DNA from: JACCZX01 sp963829995
GTDB taxonomy: Bacteria > Pseudomonadota > Gammaproteobacteria > Burkholderiales > Burkholderiaceae_F
Length of the DNA stretch: 64,000 bases
Direction of reading: 5' to 3'
Assembly: GCA_963829995.1 (NCBI GenBank)
Contig: CAWHKW010000022.1
Span: 310,001 to 374,000, forward strand
Both the position numbers and the translations under genes were made by a program. Below the pieces are notes generated by a model. That model did no database searches. It was not told the origin of the DNA and saw only the letters and a program-made list of their open reading frames with translations. Below, piece after piece: positions 48,940-57,777 of the stretch (within the stretch, counting starts at the first letter, position 1; every line of letters starts with the position of its first letter).

Positions 48940-49026
48940 CCAAGCTTGGCTCAAGTATGCGATTCAACTCACGTAACCGTGCGGGGGTGATTGTCACGCG
49001 CGTCCATTGTCGAGGCAGGAAACACC

Positions 49027-50400
49027 GTGCCGCACGCCCTTATTGTTGACGACGACGCTGATAGTCGCGACTTTTTGTCGCAGGTCGCACGCGGTGAGGG
49101 CTTTACGGTCGCTACGGCGGAGACATTGCGCGCAGCGCGTACGCACTTGGCGCGCCAGCCACCCGATGTGCTGTTGACCGATCTGCAGTTGCCGGATGGC
49201 AATGGCATGGAACTGATAGGTGAACTCGATCGCGCGGCCCAGACGGAAGTCGTCGTGGTGACCGGGCATGCTTCGGTGGATACCGCGGTAGAAGCCCTAC
49301 GCGCCGGAGCCACCGATTACTTGACGAAGCCGATCGAGGTGGAGCGTCTAACCAACATGCTTAGGCGCCAGCCGCGTACCGTCGATCTGAAGCACGAGAT
49401 CGGCGAGTTGCGGGAGGAATTGCGCAAGGCAGGCCGCTTTGGACATCTTCACGGCGCCGCCCCCGCAATGCAGGCCTTGTACGACAAGATAGCGCGAGTA
49501 GCGCCGACTTCGGCGACGGTTCTCTTGATCGGTGAAATTGGCAGCGGCAAGGAGCTCGCGGCCCGCACGATTCACGACTTGTCCAAGCGCAAGCGTGCTC
49601 CGTTCGTTGCAATTAACTGCGGCGCGATAGCGGCGCCGCTGATTGAGAGTGAGCTGTTCGGCCACGAAAATCGGGTTGGCGCAGAAGCCGACCGCCAATA
49701 CGAGGGAGTTTTTGAGCGGGCCCGTGGCGGCACGGTCTTACTCGATGAGATCACAGAAATGTCGCTGGCTTTGCAGGTCAAGCTGTTGCGCGTGCTCGAA
49801 ACAGGAACGTTCGTCAGGGTCGGCACGACGCAACCAATCGCAGCCGACGTGCGCGTCATCGCCGCCACCAACAAACAGCCGGGCAAAGCGGTGGCCGAGG
49901 GCAAGTTTCGCGAAGACCTGTATCACCGGCTCAACGTCTTTCCGATTCAACTGCCGGCGCTGCGCGAACGCGGCGCAGATCTGGAAATGCTGGCTCAGCA
50001 TTTTCTCGACGAATTGAATGCGACCGAAAATTCAACTAAGCGTTTCTCGGCTTCGGCGATTGCGTCGCTTTACGAACATTCGTGGCCCGGCAACGTGCGT
50101 GAGCTCAAGAACTACGTCCAGCGGGCCTACCTGATGGCCGATTCGGTGATCAACGACGACGCGCAGACGGATGCGGCGCCGCAAGGGGTCGAAGAAGTGG
50201 ACGAGATCACCGTGAAAATCGGTATGCCGCTGAACGTGATCGAAGAGCGCGTCACGATGGCCACACTGGCGCGCTGTGGCAATGTAAAGAAGCGCGCCGC
50301 CGAGATTCTGGGCATCAGTCTGAAGACGCTTTACAACCGGCTCGAAGGCTATTCGCAGCGGGAGCGCTCGGAGTCTGAGCGAACCGCCGAAGCGGCGTGA
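49027..50400 (+). CDS. NtrC-family response regulator with degenerate GAFTGA motif
   Basis: A 457-residue regulator. The receiver has VDDDADSRDFLSQV, the phosphoacceptor Asp in LLTDLQLPDGNG and Lys in LTKP. The AAA+ domain has a slightly altered Walker A (GEIGSGKE), GGTVLLDEI, and the R-finger region FREDLYHRLNVF. The sigma-54 contact loop, normally GAFTGA after FGHE, reads RVGAEA, so key residues are missing. A Fis-type helix-turn-helix (KRAAEILGISLKTLYNRLEG) ends the protein. GTG at 49027 starts at the receiver; a TTG at 48991 is less likely. It probably regulates transcription without activating sigma-54. Confidence 0.87.
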   Translation: MPHALIVDDDADSRDFLSQVARGEGFTVATAETLRAARTHLARQPPDVLLTDLQLPDGNGMELIGELDRAAQTEVVVVTGHASVDTAVEALRAGATDYLTKPIEVERLTNMLRRQPRTVDLKHEIGELREELRKAGRFGHLHGAAPAMQALYDKIARVAPTSATVLLIGEIGSGKELAARTIHDLSKRKRAPFVAINCGAIAAPLIESELFGHENRVGAEADRQYEGVFERARGGTVLLDEITEMSLALQVKLLRVLETGTFVRVGTTQPIAADVRVIAATNKQPGKAVAEGKFREDLYHRLNVFPIQLPALRERGADLEMLAQHFLDELNATENSTKRFSASAIASLYEHSWPGNVRELKNYVQRAYLMADSVINDDAQTDAAPQGVEEVDEITVKIGMPLNVIEERVTMATLARCGNVKKRAAEILGISLKTLYNRLEGYSQRERSESERTAEAA

Positions 50401-50450
50401 AACGGCATACGATCCGCCGCATCTACTCACACCGTTTCTCTTCCTTGACG

Positions 50451-51713
50451 ATGGCAGTCTCTTCGGGGCTTACGCCCGAGCGTCCGCGCGCGCCGTTAGC
50501 GGTCAAGGTCATCGCCGTGATCGCGCTGATCTTCCTGTTGGAACGCGCACGCGAGGTCGTTTTGCCTGTAGCGATCGCGATCATCCTTACATTTCTGCTC
50601 GCACCCTTGGTGCGAGTGCTGCGCAATCGCGGGTTCAACGATGCGCTCGGCGCCGCGGTCGTGGTCTTTGGCCTGCTTTTCATTGTCGGTCTATTGGGCA
50701 GCCGCCTGATTGCGCCGGCGAGCGAGTGGATCGCGCGCGCACCGACCTCGGTGCAGCAGTTGATTGATTCGTACGAAAGGTTGCGCAAGTCGATTCCGTT
50801 CATTCCGCCGCCGCAAGTCACGCTTCGACCGGCGGTGACTACTAAGGGCCGGCCGGCTGCTGAAGTAGTCCCGGTGCAAGCGCCGCCGTCGTCGGATCCA
50901 ATCAAGGACAAGATCGCCATCGAAGGCGTTGCGCTTACGGGCTCATTGATCAGACAGTTCGCCTGGGTCACGGTATCGACCGTGGCGACGATCATCTTGC
51001 TGTTCTTTTTACTCGCGTCGGAACGCTGGCTAATGGCCCGCACCGTCGAAGCAATTCCGAAGCGGCGCGTTCGCGTGGCCGTGCTCGGCGGGTTTCGCGC
51101 CGCGCAGCGCGATATCGCGCGTTATCTCGGCACGCAGGCGATGATCAATGCCGGCGTCGGCATTGCCACGACGCTGGCAATGATGGCGATCGGGTTTCCA
51201 AGTCCCGTTTTGTGGGGCGTGATCATTGCGGTACTCGGCTTCATCCCGTACCTAGGGCCCCTGGTTTTTGTCGCGCTATTGCTTCTGGCCGGCACGATCA
51301 CTTACACGACCTTCGGAGAAATCATCGCGCCCGCGGCGGCTTACGCCGCGATCAACGTGATCGAAAGTAACCTCATCGCACCCTGGATTGTGGGCCGCAG
51401 GCTCGAGATGAGCCCGCTATTCGTCTTTCTCGCAGTAATGGTGTGTGCCTGGATATGGGGAGTGGCGGGCGCTTTCCTGGCAGTTCCGCTGCTGGTCATC
51501 ATCCGAAGCGCCGCTCGACGCTCGAAGAATTTGCGGCTCTGGTGTGTCTATCTCGACCGCGGCCGACCGGAATTGCCGACGATGCGGGCATTGCTCGGCA
51601 TCGGTCTGCGCCGCCGGCGCCGCCGGTCGCCGGAGGCCGTTCCAGGGGTTCAGGCAGGCTCAGTACCGCCGGGGCGCGCGACCGGCAGAAAGCCGTTTCT
51701 GCGCAGAGCCTGA
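50451..51713 (+). CDS. AI-2E family transporter
   Basis: A 420-residue inner-membrane protein of the AI-2E/PerM family. Hydrophobic segments begin LAVKVIAVIALIFLLERA, with the family core GFIPYLGPLVFVALLLL and ESNLIAPWIVGRRLEMSPL. A soluble Pro-rich loop follows the third segment. Members export diverse compounds, and the name reflects one founding member only. ATG at 50451 is favoured; a GTG at 50397 overlapping the regulator stop would give translational coupling and an N-terminal extension. Confidence 0.86.
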   Translation: MAVSSGLTPERPRAPLAVKVIAVIALIFLLERAREVVLPVAIAIILTFLLAPLVRVLRNRGFNDALGAAVVVFGLLFIVGLLGSRLIAPASEWIARAPTSVQQLIDSYERLRKSIPFIPPPQVTLRPAVTTKGRPAAEVVPVQAPPSSDPIKDKIAIEGVALTGSLIRQFAWVTVSTVATIILLFFLLASERWLMARTVEAIPKRRVRVAVLGGFRAAQRDIARYLGTQAMINAGVGIATTLAMMAIGFPSPVLWGVIIAVLGFIPYLGPLVFVALLLLAGTITYTTFGEIIAPAAAYAAINVIESNLIAPWIVGRRLEMSPLFVFLAVMVCAWIWGVAGAFLAVPLLVIIRSAARRSKNLRLWCVYLDRGRPELPTMRALLGIGLRRRRRRSPEAVPGVQAGSVPPGRATGRKPFLRRA

Positions 51714-52093
51714 CATCACGGCTGTTATCGGACGGACATGTTTGAGCGCGTAAACTCGCCATCAGGTCGCCGCATCGCTTACATATCGCAGGTACGGCAC
51801 TTGCTCAACGAGAAAGAACGTTTGACGAGACGCGCCATGACTCAACTTCCTAACGGCCTTCCATTTTCACTTGTACCGCTCACTGACAAGGTGAGCCGCG
51901 AACCCGCCGATCACCCTGATCGGATTCCGGTCGATCGCCGGGCGGATCCGATAACCCGTCGACTGCGCGTGCTGGTTCGTCGCAGTCTGACCGACCGGCC
52001 AAACTGATCGCAACAGGTTGGCTTGCTGCAGCCGCTGGCTGCGGACCCTAGTTTCCCTCGGTGAGCGGCGGGTGGCCTAGGCACTGATGTTGC
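51714..52093. other. 380-bp region with no secure gene
   Basis: Apart from the doubtful small ORF at 51738 and the short hairpin at 52028-52042, I see no gene. It should contain the promoter of the glycosyltransferase-PAP2 pair. Confidence 0.5.
51738..52007 (+). CDS. Small hypothetical protein (uncertain)
   Basis: An 89-residue frame rich in Arg, Pro and Leu. No domain or membrane segment is recognised. A start at the ATG at 51837 (MTQLPNGLPFSLVPL) would give a shorter form of 56 residues. It lies in the 380-bp gap between the transporter and a glycosyltransferase. The coding evidence is weak; a 6-bp stem GCAGCC/GGCTGC (52028-52042) lies just after it. Confidence 0.25.
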   Translation: MFERVNSPSGRRIAYISQVRHLLNEKERLTRRAMTQLPNGLPFSLVPLTDKVSREPADHPDRIPVDRRADPITRRLRVLVRRSLTDRPN

Positions 52094-53263
52094 TTGGGTC
52101 CCAAGACCGTGCGCGTCGCCTACGTTACCGAAACCTACCCGCCAGAAATCAACGGCGTGGCCCTGACCGCGGACCGATTCGTTCGTGGTCTGCGAGCGCG
52201 GGGTCATTCGATTGATCTTGTCCGGCCGCGGCAGCGCCACGAATCAAAGTACGAAACAGCTAACGAGTGGCGCTGTCCCGGCATCGCGATCCCGATGTAC
52301 CCGGACTTGCGGATCGGCCTGCCCCTCATTTCGCGTTTGAAGCAGCGCTGGAGCAGCGCGCGGCCTGATCTGGTCCACGTCGCCACCGAAGGCCCTCTGG
52401 GCTGGGCGGCCATCCGCGCTGCGCGATCGATCGGTCTTCCAGTGACGTCCGATTTCCGTACGAATTTTGACCAGTACAGCGAGCACTACGGCTTCGGCTG
52501 GTTGCGGGGTGCCGTGGGTGGCTATCTGAAGCACTTTCACAACGCGACAGATCGAACCTTCGTACCTACGCCGGCTGTAAGCAAGGCGTTAACGCAGCAA
52601 GGCTTCGTTCGGACCGAGGTCGTCGGCCGCGGTGTGGATGTCGAACACTTTTCGCCACTGCATGCGAGTGAAAAGTTGCGCGCCAGCTGGGGCGCCGACG
52701 CAAATACTCCCGTGCTGCTGTATGTCGGGCGCCTGGCGTCCGAAAAAAATGTGCCGCTGGCTTTTCGTGCGTTTGAAGCGGTGCGCTCGCGTTCGCCAGG
52801 AGCACGGTTCGTTGTGGTCGGTAATGGACCTTTGCGAGAGAAACTTGCACGCGCGCACCCAGATGCAATTTTCGCCGGCTCCAAGCGCGACGCGATGCTG
52901 GCTGAGTATTACGCATCGGCCGATATCTTCGTATTTCCAAGCCTGACCGAGACGTTTGGCAACGTGACGCTGGAAGCTCTCGCTTCCGGACTGCTTGTCG
53001 CCGCGTATCGCTCGGGTGCGGCGGCGGTGCATATCGACGATTGCACCAGTGGCGTATTGGTCGAACCGGGCGACGAGCAGGGGTTCATCGCCAGCGTCTG
53101 CGCCCTCGCGCAACAGTTTCGCTGGCTCGAGCCGATGCGCGCAGGCGCGCGCCGCGCGGCTGAGGCAGCGAACTGGGACACCGTGATCAATCGATTCGAG
53201 TCTTGTCTAACGGACGCAGCACATGCAATCGAAGCACCTATTGCTGGACCGTGCCCTGCGTAA
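52094..53263 (+). CDS. Glycosyltransferase family 4 (MgtA/PimB-like)
   Basis: A 389-residue GT-B fold enzyme. The N-terminal domain starts AYVTETYPPEINGVALTADR, and the C-terminal donor-binding domain has LLYVGRLASEKNVPLAFRAF, DIFVFPSLTETFGNVTLEAL and the EX7E glutamates. Relatives transfer sugars to diacylglycerol or other lipids. The start is uncertain (TTG at 52094 or GTG at 52109). It overlaps the PAP2 phosphatase by 41 bases, which suggests a shared lipid or glycolipid task. Confidence 0.85.
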   Translation: MGPKTVRVAYVTETYPPEINGVALTADRFVRGLRARGHSIDLVRPRQRHESKYETANEWRCPGIAIPMYPDLRIGLPLISRLKQRWSSARPDLVHVATEGPLGWAAIRAARSIGLPVTSDFRTNFDQYSEHYGFGWLRGAVGGYLKHFHNATDRTFVPTPAVSKALTQQGFVRTEVVGRGVDVEHFSPLHASEKLRASWGADANTPVLLYVGRLASEKNVPLAFRAFEAVRSRSPGARFVVVGNGPLREKLARAHPDAIFAGSKRDAMLAEYYASADIFVFPSLTETFGNVTLEALASGLLVAAYRSGAAAVHIDDCTSGVLVEPGDEQGFIASVCALAQQFRWLEPMRAGARRAAEAANWDTVINRFESCLTDAAHAIEAPIAGPCPA

Positions 53264-53783
53264 CGCGCGGCGCGACGTATGGGTCGAGCGCGACCTGCAC
53301 TGGGCGCAATGGCTGCACCGGGTGGCGCAGTATCAGACGCCGGTCAAGGCGTTGGTCATTGTCAGCAAGCTGGGTGACGGATTATTTTGGTATGTGTTGA
53401 TCGCAGCGCTGGCGCTGCTCGGTGGCACCCATGGCCGGGACGTAGCGGCGCAAATGGTGCTCGCCGGCTTGCTCAATCTGCCGCTTTATTTCTGGCTGAA
53501 GCACTCGATCGGACGGCCGCGTCCTTTCGTGGCCTGCCCCGATATTCGGGCCTGTGTGCGTGCGCTGGACAAGTTCAGTTTCCCGTCGGGTCATACGCTG
53601 CATGCGGTCGCGTTCGCGGTGGTCTTCAGCTGGCATTTCCCGTTCGTGGGCGCAGCGTTGGCTCCGCTGGTGTTGCTGATCGCGGTTTCCCGTGTCGCGC
53701 TGGGACTGCACTATCCGAGCGATGTCGCAGCGGGCGCCCTCATCGGCGCCGTGGTCGGATTTAGCGTGGTTCTGCTTTACTAA
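53223..53783 (+). CDS. PAP2-family membrane phosphatase
   Basis: A 186-residue integral membrane phosphatase. The three catalytic motifs are present: KHSIGRPRP, SFPSGHTLHA and SRVALGLHYPSD. Members remove phosphate from phosphatidic acid, prenyl pyrophosphates or lipid A. It overlaps the glycosyltransferase upstream, so the two are translated together. It could supply diacylglycerol for the glycosyltransferase, which is inference. Confidence 0.86.
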   Translation: MQSKHLLLDRALRNARRDVWVERDLHWAQWLHRVAQYQTPVKALVIVSKLGDGLFWYVLIAALALLGGTHGRDVAAQMVLAGLLNLPLYFWLKHSIGRPRPFVACPDIRACVRALDKFSFPSGHTLHAVAFAVVFSWHFPFVGAALAPLVLLIAVSRVALGLHYPSDVAAGALIGAVVGFSVVLLY

Positions 53784-53820
53784 CCTGCCTGCTTTACCGT
53801 CGCGGCTCGAATCGCGAGTT

Positions 53821-54417
53821 CTAGTTGCGAGCCTCAACGCCGATTTTGTGCGGCGGTGCCAGCGGATCGAAGTCGACCCATTGACCATCCTGCCAGTCGC
53901 CCTGCGCGCGCTCCAGATCTTCGACCGCCGCGGCGGACAATAGGTTGATGACGGTTTTTTCATTCGCCGGATCCACGCGCACGGCGAGCGTCATTCCACC
54001 GCGGCGCATGTTGACTGCATCTGCATCCGGCGTGCTGGTTTCGGTTTCCTGCTTTTCTTCGTGCGAGGGGCGGGTCGAGGCAAGCGCACCAGCCATTCCG
54101 CCGACGTGTGCTCCTACGCCGGCCAGCGCGACTGCAATGATCGGCGCCAACGGCGGTATCGCCGCGCCAGCGACCGCGCCCGCGGCGAGTCCGGCCGCAG
54201 CCCCTGCTGCGACCCCGGACGCCTGTCCCAGGCTTGATTCCTCTGTGCCGGTATCGACGGCGACATCGCCACCGATCGGATACGTTCCGTGCTGTCCTGG
54301 TGGATTGACGTAGAACGCCTGCATGTCATCCGCGGCCACGCCGTGCGATTGCAATTGCGTCATCAACTCGTCTGCGCGCTGCTGTGTTTCAACTCGTGCT
54401 GCGATGATCGTCGCCAT
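53821..54417 (-). CDS. Glycine-zipper hypothetical protein
   Basis: A 198-residue protein. The N-terminal part resembles a small ferredoxin-like sensor of repeated sequence (VETQQRADELMTQLQSHGVA, the pattern seen in general-stress proteins). The middle is a hydrophobic Gly/Ala repeat (GAAAGLAAGAVAGAAIPPLA, then VALAGVGAHVGGMAGALAS) typical of glycine-zipper membrane segments. A second sensor-like half follows (MTLAVRVDPANEKTVINLLS). Function is unknown; an envelope or stress role is likely. It is convergent with the PAP2 gene. Confidence 0.75.
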   Translation of the reverse strand: MATIIAARVETQQRADELMTQLQSHGVAADDMQAFYVNPPGQHGTYPIGGDVAVDTGTEESSLGQASGVAAGAAAGLAAGAVAGAAIPPLAPIIAVALAGVGAHVGGMAGALASTRPSHEEKQETETSTPDADAVNMRRGGMTLAVRVDPANEKTVINLLSAAAVEDLERAQGDWQDGQWVDFDPLAPPHKIGVEARN

Positions 54418-54475
54418 GTTTGTGCCGCCTCCGAATTGGATTATCGCAATTTAACCAGTTGATTTTCCCGAAGCG

Positions 54476-54505
54476 AAAAAAAGCCCCGCGCGTACGCGGG
54501 GCTTT
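54476..54505 (-). terminator. Rho-independent terminator reading minus strand
   Basis: On the minus strand AAAGCCCCGCG pairs with CGCGGGGCTTT around a 4-nt loop, and a seven-T run follows. It ends the transcript of the 54618-55061 gene and lies upstream of the glycine-zipper gene. Confidence 0.88.
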
Positions 54506-54617
54506 GAAAAAGACCCGGCGTCTCGGGGAAGGGGAGGGGATGGACGCGGGCCAAACAACCAACTGTCGTAGACGAATTGGTTGGCTGAATAAAATGAGCA
54601 AGTGACGTGCCGGCCGG

Positions 54618-55061
54618 TTATTTGGCCGGTGGCGAAGGATCCTTGGCGGTATCGGCGGGAACGTTAAATTGAACCACGATCTGCTCGCGCTTGCCCGTCG
54701 CAAGCGTCACGTTGCGCTCTTGTGTCGAGCCGGCGTGCGCCACGGACACTCTGTAGCTGCCCGGCGAAAGGTCCACCAGCAGCCACGGAGCGTCAAGGGC
54801 CACGTCCAGAACTTTCTGATTGTTCGTGCCGACGATCACGACCCGCGCATCGGCGAGGTAAGCACCGGACCGGGACGAGACGATCAGCTGCAGTGAAAAA
54901 TTTTCCGCCATTTGCTTCAGCCGTTCCGACTCTTCGAGTCCGACGCCCCCGCTGACATACGGGCGGTCATTCGACGTGCGCCCTTCCTTGATTGCGGCGG
55001 ACGCGGTGAGCGAGGTGGCAACTAAAGCAGCGCCAAGAAATATCATTCGGAGAGCGTTCAT
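54618..55061 (-). CDS. Secreted protein with carboxypeptidase-regulatory-like domain
   Basis: A 147-residue protein with a signal peptide (MNALRMIFLGAALVATSLTA, cleavage near ASA). The rest is beta-rich: FSLQLIVSSRSGAYLADARV, then LLVDLSPGSYRVSVAHAGS, a peptidase-associated regulatory-like fold that often mediates carbohydrate or protein contact. The ATG at 55061 has a strong GGAGA site. It lies in the same frame as the preceding deacetylase gene with no stop between them, which is discussed there. Function unknown. Confidence 0.72.
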   Translation of the reverse strand: MNALRMIFLGAALVATSLTASAAIKEGRTSNDRPYVSGGVGLEESERLKQMAENFSLQLIVSSRSGAYLADARVVIVGTNNQKVLDVALDAPWLLVDLSPGSYRVSVAHAGSTQERNVTLATGKREQIVVQFNVPADTAKDPSPPAK

Positions 55062-55129
55062 GAAAGTGTCTCCTAAAAGTTGGGGGATTGCGAAAAAGCG
55101 TGTGGCACATGTCGGATGTTCGCGAGAAG

Positions 55130-55911
55130 CTACCTGCAGCCGCCACTGCCGCACGTACTCTGCCTTCGTCACTGCCGTGCGATCGCTCAACGCGCGTTTC
55201 AGCAGTCGCTGCCACGAGCGCCGCACCGGGCCTGACTCTGCGTCGAAAGGATGAAGCCCGAGACGCAAGACTGGCGAACTCTGCGTTGCATGCGACAGTA
55301 ACGTGTTCCACGCGATCGACGCTGGGCGGCGCCAGGCACTGCGCACGCTGTACGTCAAACAGGGCGCACGAATTGCATGACCTTCAGGTAGAGCGATCAA
55401 ACTCGTCAGGGTGCTGGTGTACTGCAGTTCCTTTCGCGCGCGCAGGGCTCTCCAGGCACCCGCCGCCAAGCAGCCACGCGGGCGCTACAAAACCCGACAT
55501 CGGCCAGCCGTTGGCGGCGAACCAGCGGCTCCCAAGAGTGAGCCGCTCGCGAGCTTCTTCTTCGGATAGGGCGCAAAACTCGCCTTCGCCGGCCGTGTAA
55601 ACGCGCCGCCGGACCCAATCGACGATGTCGCTCGGTATGTGAGGGTCAGCATGAAAATATCCGTGCAGGGCGAGCTCGTGTCCAGCCGCGTGCTGCTGAC
55701 TGATCGCCTGCTCGAACTCGGGCTGCGCCGAGCACTGTCCGTGATAGGCCGGCACGACCAGCAACGTCAGTGGAATGTCCGCCACTTCCTGCACGGCTTC
55801 AAGGACGTTGCGGCAATATGGCCACGTCGCGGGCGCTACATCGTGCAATGACACGCACAACCAGCGCTGCACCGACACCGGCGACAACGGCCGAGCGAAA
55901 TCAGGCCGCAT
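55130..55911 (-). CDS. Polysaccharide deacetylase-like protein, DUF2334 type (frameshifts)
   Basis: A TIM-barrel hydrolase of about 259 residues. The N-terminal half shows CVSLHDVAPATWPYC and GHELALHGYFHADPH, which carry the metal-binding histidines and aspartate, and then GFVAPAWLLG. The C-terminal half lies in a second frame (GAWRALRARKELQYTSTLTS and SPVLRLGLHPFDAESGPVRR). Removing one base at CCC 55459-55461 joins them. That frame continues without stop into the next gene, so another single-base shift near 55133-55150 probably hides the stop TAG at 55130-55132. ATG at 55911 has GGAGG and overlaps the glycosyltransferase stop. Confidence 0.75.
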
Positions 55912-57061
55912 ACCGCTCCTCCTTCGGCCGTGCATCGCTTGGGCGTGCGGAAAAGGACAAAGCGGTGTAGCGCTTCAGCAGCCGCGAGAAGGCAACGTTC
56001 GCATCGAACTCGAGCGCCCGGCGGCGCGCCTCATCGCGCAGCGTGGCAGCGACGGGTGCTACGGCCGAAATGGCGTCGGCAAACGCGCCAACATCATCGC
56101 GCTCGACGCCGATCGCTGCCCGGTTGTCTATCAGATCGGTCAGTCCGCCAGATCTGCGCGCAATCACCGGCGTGCCGCACGCAAGCGCTTCCAACGCCGC
56201 TAGCCCAAACGTTTCCTGGTCCCCTGCGTGCACGAAGATATCGGCGCTCGCAAGAGCGCGCGTCAGCGCTGCCGCGTCCGGCTGATAAGGCAGGACCTGC
56301 AGCCGAGCGCCGCTCGGCGGGCGAGGGCCATCGCCGATCGCGACCAGCTGGTACGGCGCCCCGAGGCGGTCAACCGCAGCGGTGAGCCGGTCTAGATTTT
56401 TTTCAGGAGCGAATCTTCCCGTGTAGATCAGCACGACGTCGGACGGCTTATAGCCGAGCTCTTGGCGCCACGCGGCGGCGTGCTGCCGCGGATGAAACAG
56501 GTCGCAATCGACACCGTGCGGTTGCAGCACGATGTTGTCGAGACCGAGTTCGCGCAGCGCTTCGGCGGCCCAGTGGCTCGGAGCGAAGATCGTGTCGAAC
56601 TGGCGATACAAATGGTGCAGGTAACGCCGCACTAGCCCGTGCAATGAGCGAGGTAGAAAACGCTGTGACAGGGCATCCACGTTTGAGTGATAAAACGCCG
56701 TCACTGGTACGCCTAATTGTTGTCCTGCGTCCAATGCAGCCCATGCGCAACGATACGGGTCGCCTACTTCGATCAGATCCGGCTGTTGACCGACAATCGA
56801 GCGCGCGGTCGCTGTACGCCGTAGCGGGAACCGGTAGCCCCCCGAAAACGGCAGCGGCATCGCAGCAATGCGACTTGTTTCCGCTGTCGCCGGACCTGGC
56901 GCCAGGATCGTATGACGCCATTGCGAGTTGGTCTTTAGCCAATCGCGCTTGCTGCGCAGGTAGCGGGCGACGCCGCCACCACGCGGGCTCCAGAACATCG
57001 TGATGTCCAACAGATGCGGGGGTTCCAGACCGCTCGCACCCTTCCCCGACAATTGGCTCAC
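55901..57061 (-). CDS. Glycosyltransferase family 4
   Basis: A 386-residue GT-B enzyme. The N-terminal acceptor domain holds FWSPRGGGVARYLRSKRDWL and DLIEVGDPYRCAWAALDAG, and the donor-binding domain has LIYTGRFAPEKNLDRLTAAV, DIFVHAGDQETFGLAALEAL with the EX7E pair, and GTPVIARRSGGL. The start is GTG at 57061. It overlaps the DUF2334 deacetylase by 11 bases and so pairs with it, mirroring the GT-PAP2 pair at 52-54 kb. The acceptor is unknown; a glycolipid is possible. Confidence 0.85.
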   Translation of the reverse strand: MSQLSGKGASGLEPPHLLDITMFWSPRGGGVARYLRSKRDWLKTNSQWRHTILAPGPATAETSRIAAMPLPFSGGYRFPLRRTATARSIVGQQPDLIEVGDPYRCAWAALDAGQQLGVPVTAFYHSNVDALSQRFLPRSLHGLVRRYLHHLYRQFDTIFAPSHWAAEALRELGLDNIVLQPHGVDCDLFHPRQHAAAWRQELGYKPSDVVLIYTGRFAPEKNLDRLTAAVDRLGAPYQLVAIGDGPRPPSGARLQVLPYQPDAAALTRALASADIFVHAGDQETFGLAALEALACGTPVIARRSGGLTDLIDNRAAIGVERDDVGAFADAISAVAPVAATLRDEARRRALEFDANVAFSRLLKRYTALSFSARPSDARPKEERYAA

Positions 57062-57132
57062 CCCTTTCGCTCCTGTCTATCGGTAACCGTTAATGACAGT
57101 CAAGCAAGACTGATGCCGATTTTATGCTGCGC

Positions 57133-57147
57133 AGGCACGAAAACTGC
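57133..57147 (+). promoter_or_regulatory. Sigma-54-like promoter before the PA2169-type gene
   Basis: AGGCACGAAAACTGC keeps GG and GC at sigma-54 spacing and matches the -24 half (GGCACG) well; the -12 half is CTGC in place of TTGC. It ends 41 bases before the gene at 57189. Confidence 0.5.
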
Positions 57148-57188
57148 CGAATTTCCCTATCCATTAGCCACTACAACAGGGAGCAAGC

Positions 57189-57641
57189 ATGGACCGTGAC
57201 GACGTTGTCAAAACACTCAATGACTTGATTGAAAACTGCAAGGACGGCGAATACGGCTTTCGGACGTGCGCCGAGCACGCCAAGTCCGCAAATCTAAAAA
57301 GCGTGTTCACGCAACGCGCGGGACAGTGCCGTTCGGCAGCCGAAGAATTACAAGCGCTGGTCACGCGCTTCGGAGGCACCCCGGACACCACCGGTACCGC
57401 CTCGGGCGCAGCACATCGCGGGTGGATAGCGGTGCGGGGAGCGCTTGCATTGGACGACGACCAGGCGATGCTTAATGAATGCGAGCGCGGTGAAGACATC
57501 GCAATCAACCGCTACCGCAAGGCGCTGGAGCAAGCGCTACCGCCTGAAGTTGAGCAGGTGGTTCGCCGCCAGTACGAAGGGGCTCGACGCAACCACGATC
57601 AGATCAAGGCGCTGCGTGACAGCTATAAAACAACCGCTTAA
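57189..57641 (+). CDS. PA2169-family four-helix-bundle protein (DUF2383)
   Basis: A 150-residue helical protein beginning MDRDDVVKTLNDLIENCKDG. The ferritin-like pattern of acidic residues and ECERGEDIAINRYRKAL is the DUF2383 signature. Members are small stress or sporulation-associated proteins of unknown role. GGAG precedes the ATG. A -24/-12-like element lies 41 bases upstream, and a 9-bp hairpin follows. Confidence 0.86.
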   Translation: MDRDDVVKTLNDLIENCKDGEYGFRTCAEHAKSANLKSVFTQRAGQCRSAAEELQALVTRFGGTPDTTGTASGAAHRGWIAVRGALALDDDQAMLNECERGEDIAINRYRKALEQALPPEVEQVVRRQYEGARRNHDQIKALRDSYKTTA

Positions 57642-57653
57642 TGTCGATTGCAT

Positions 57654-57681
57654 GGCTCGCGGAACTTGTTGACCGCGAGCC
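57654..57681 (+). terminator. Hairpin after the PA2169-type gene
   Basis: GGCTCGCGG and CCGCGAGCC form a perfect 9-bp stem with a 10-nt loop. It lies just after the stop, with a short GTGCTTGG tail, so it may be a weak terminator. Confidence 0.55.
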
Positions 57682-57777
57682 GTGCTTGGAAGATGTGCGT
57701 TGTGACTAGGCCCTAGCGCGACAGCATCGAGCCGACGGGGTAAATTCGCGATCTCAATAAAGCAAGGGGGAGACCAA

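Noticed and set aside
48944..48965. TTGGCTCAAGTATGC before the response regulator as a sigma-54 site
   Set aside because: The spacing is one base short of that required.
54618..55469. A single 283-residue protein in one frame
   Set aside because: Its front half is the C-terminal part of the DUF2334 deacetylase and its back half begins with a signal peptide and a good ribosome site, so it is two genes.
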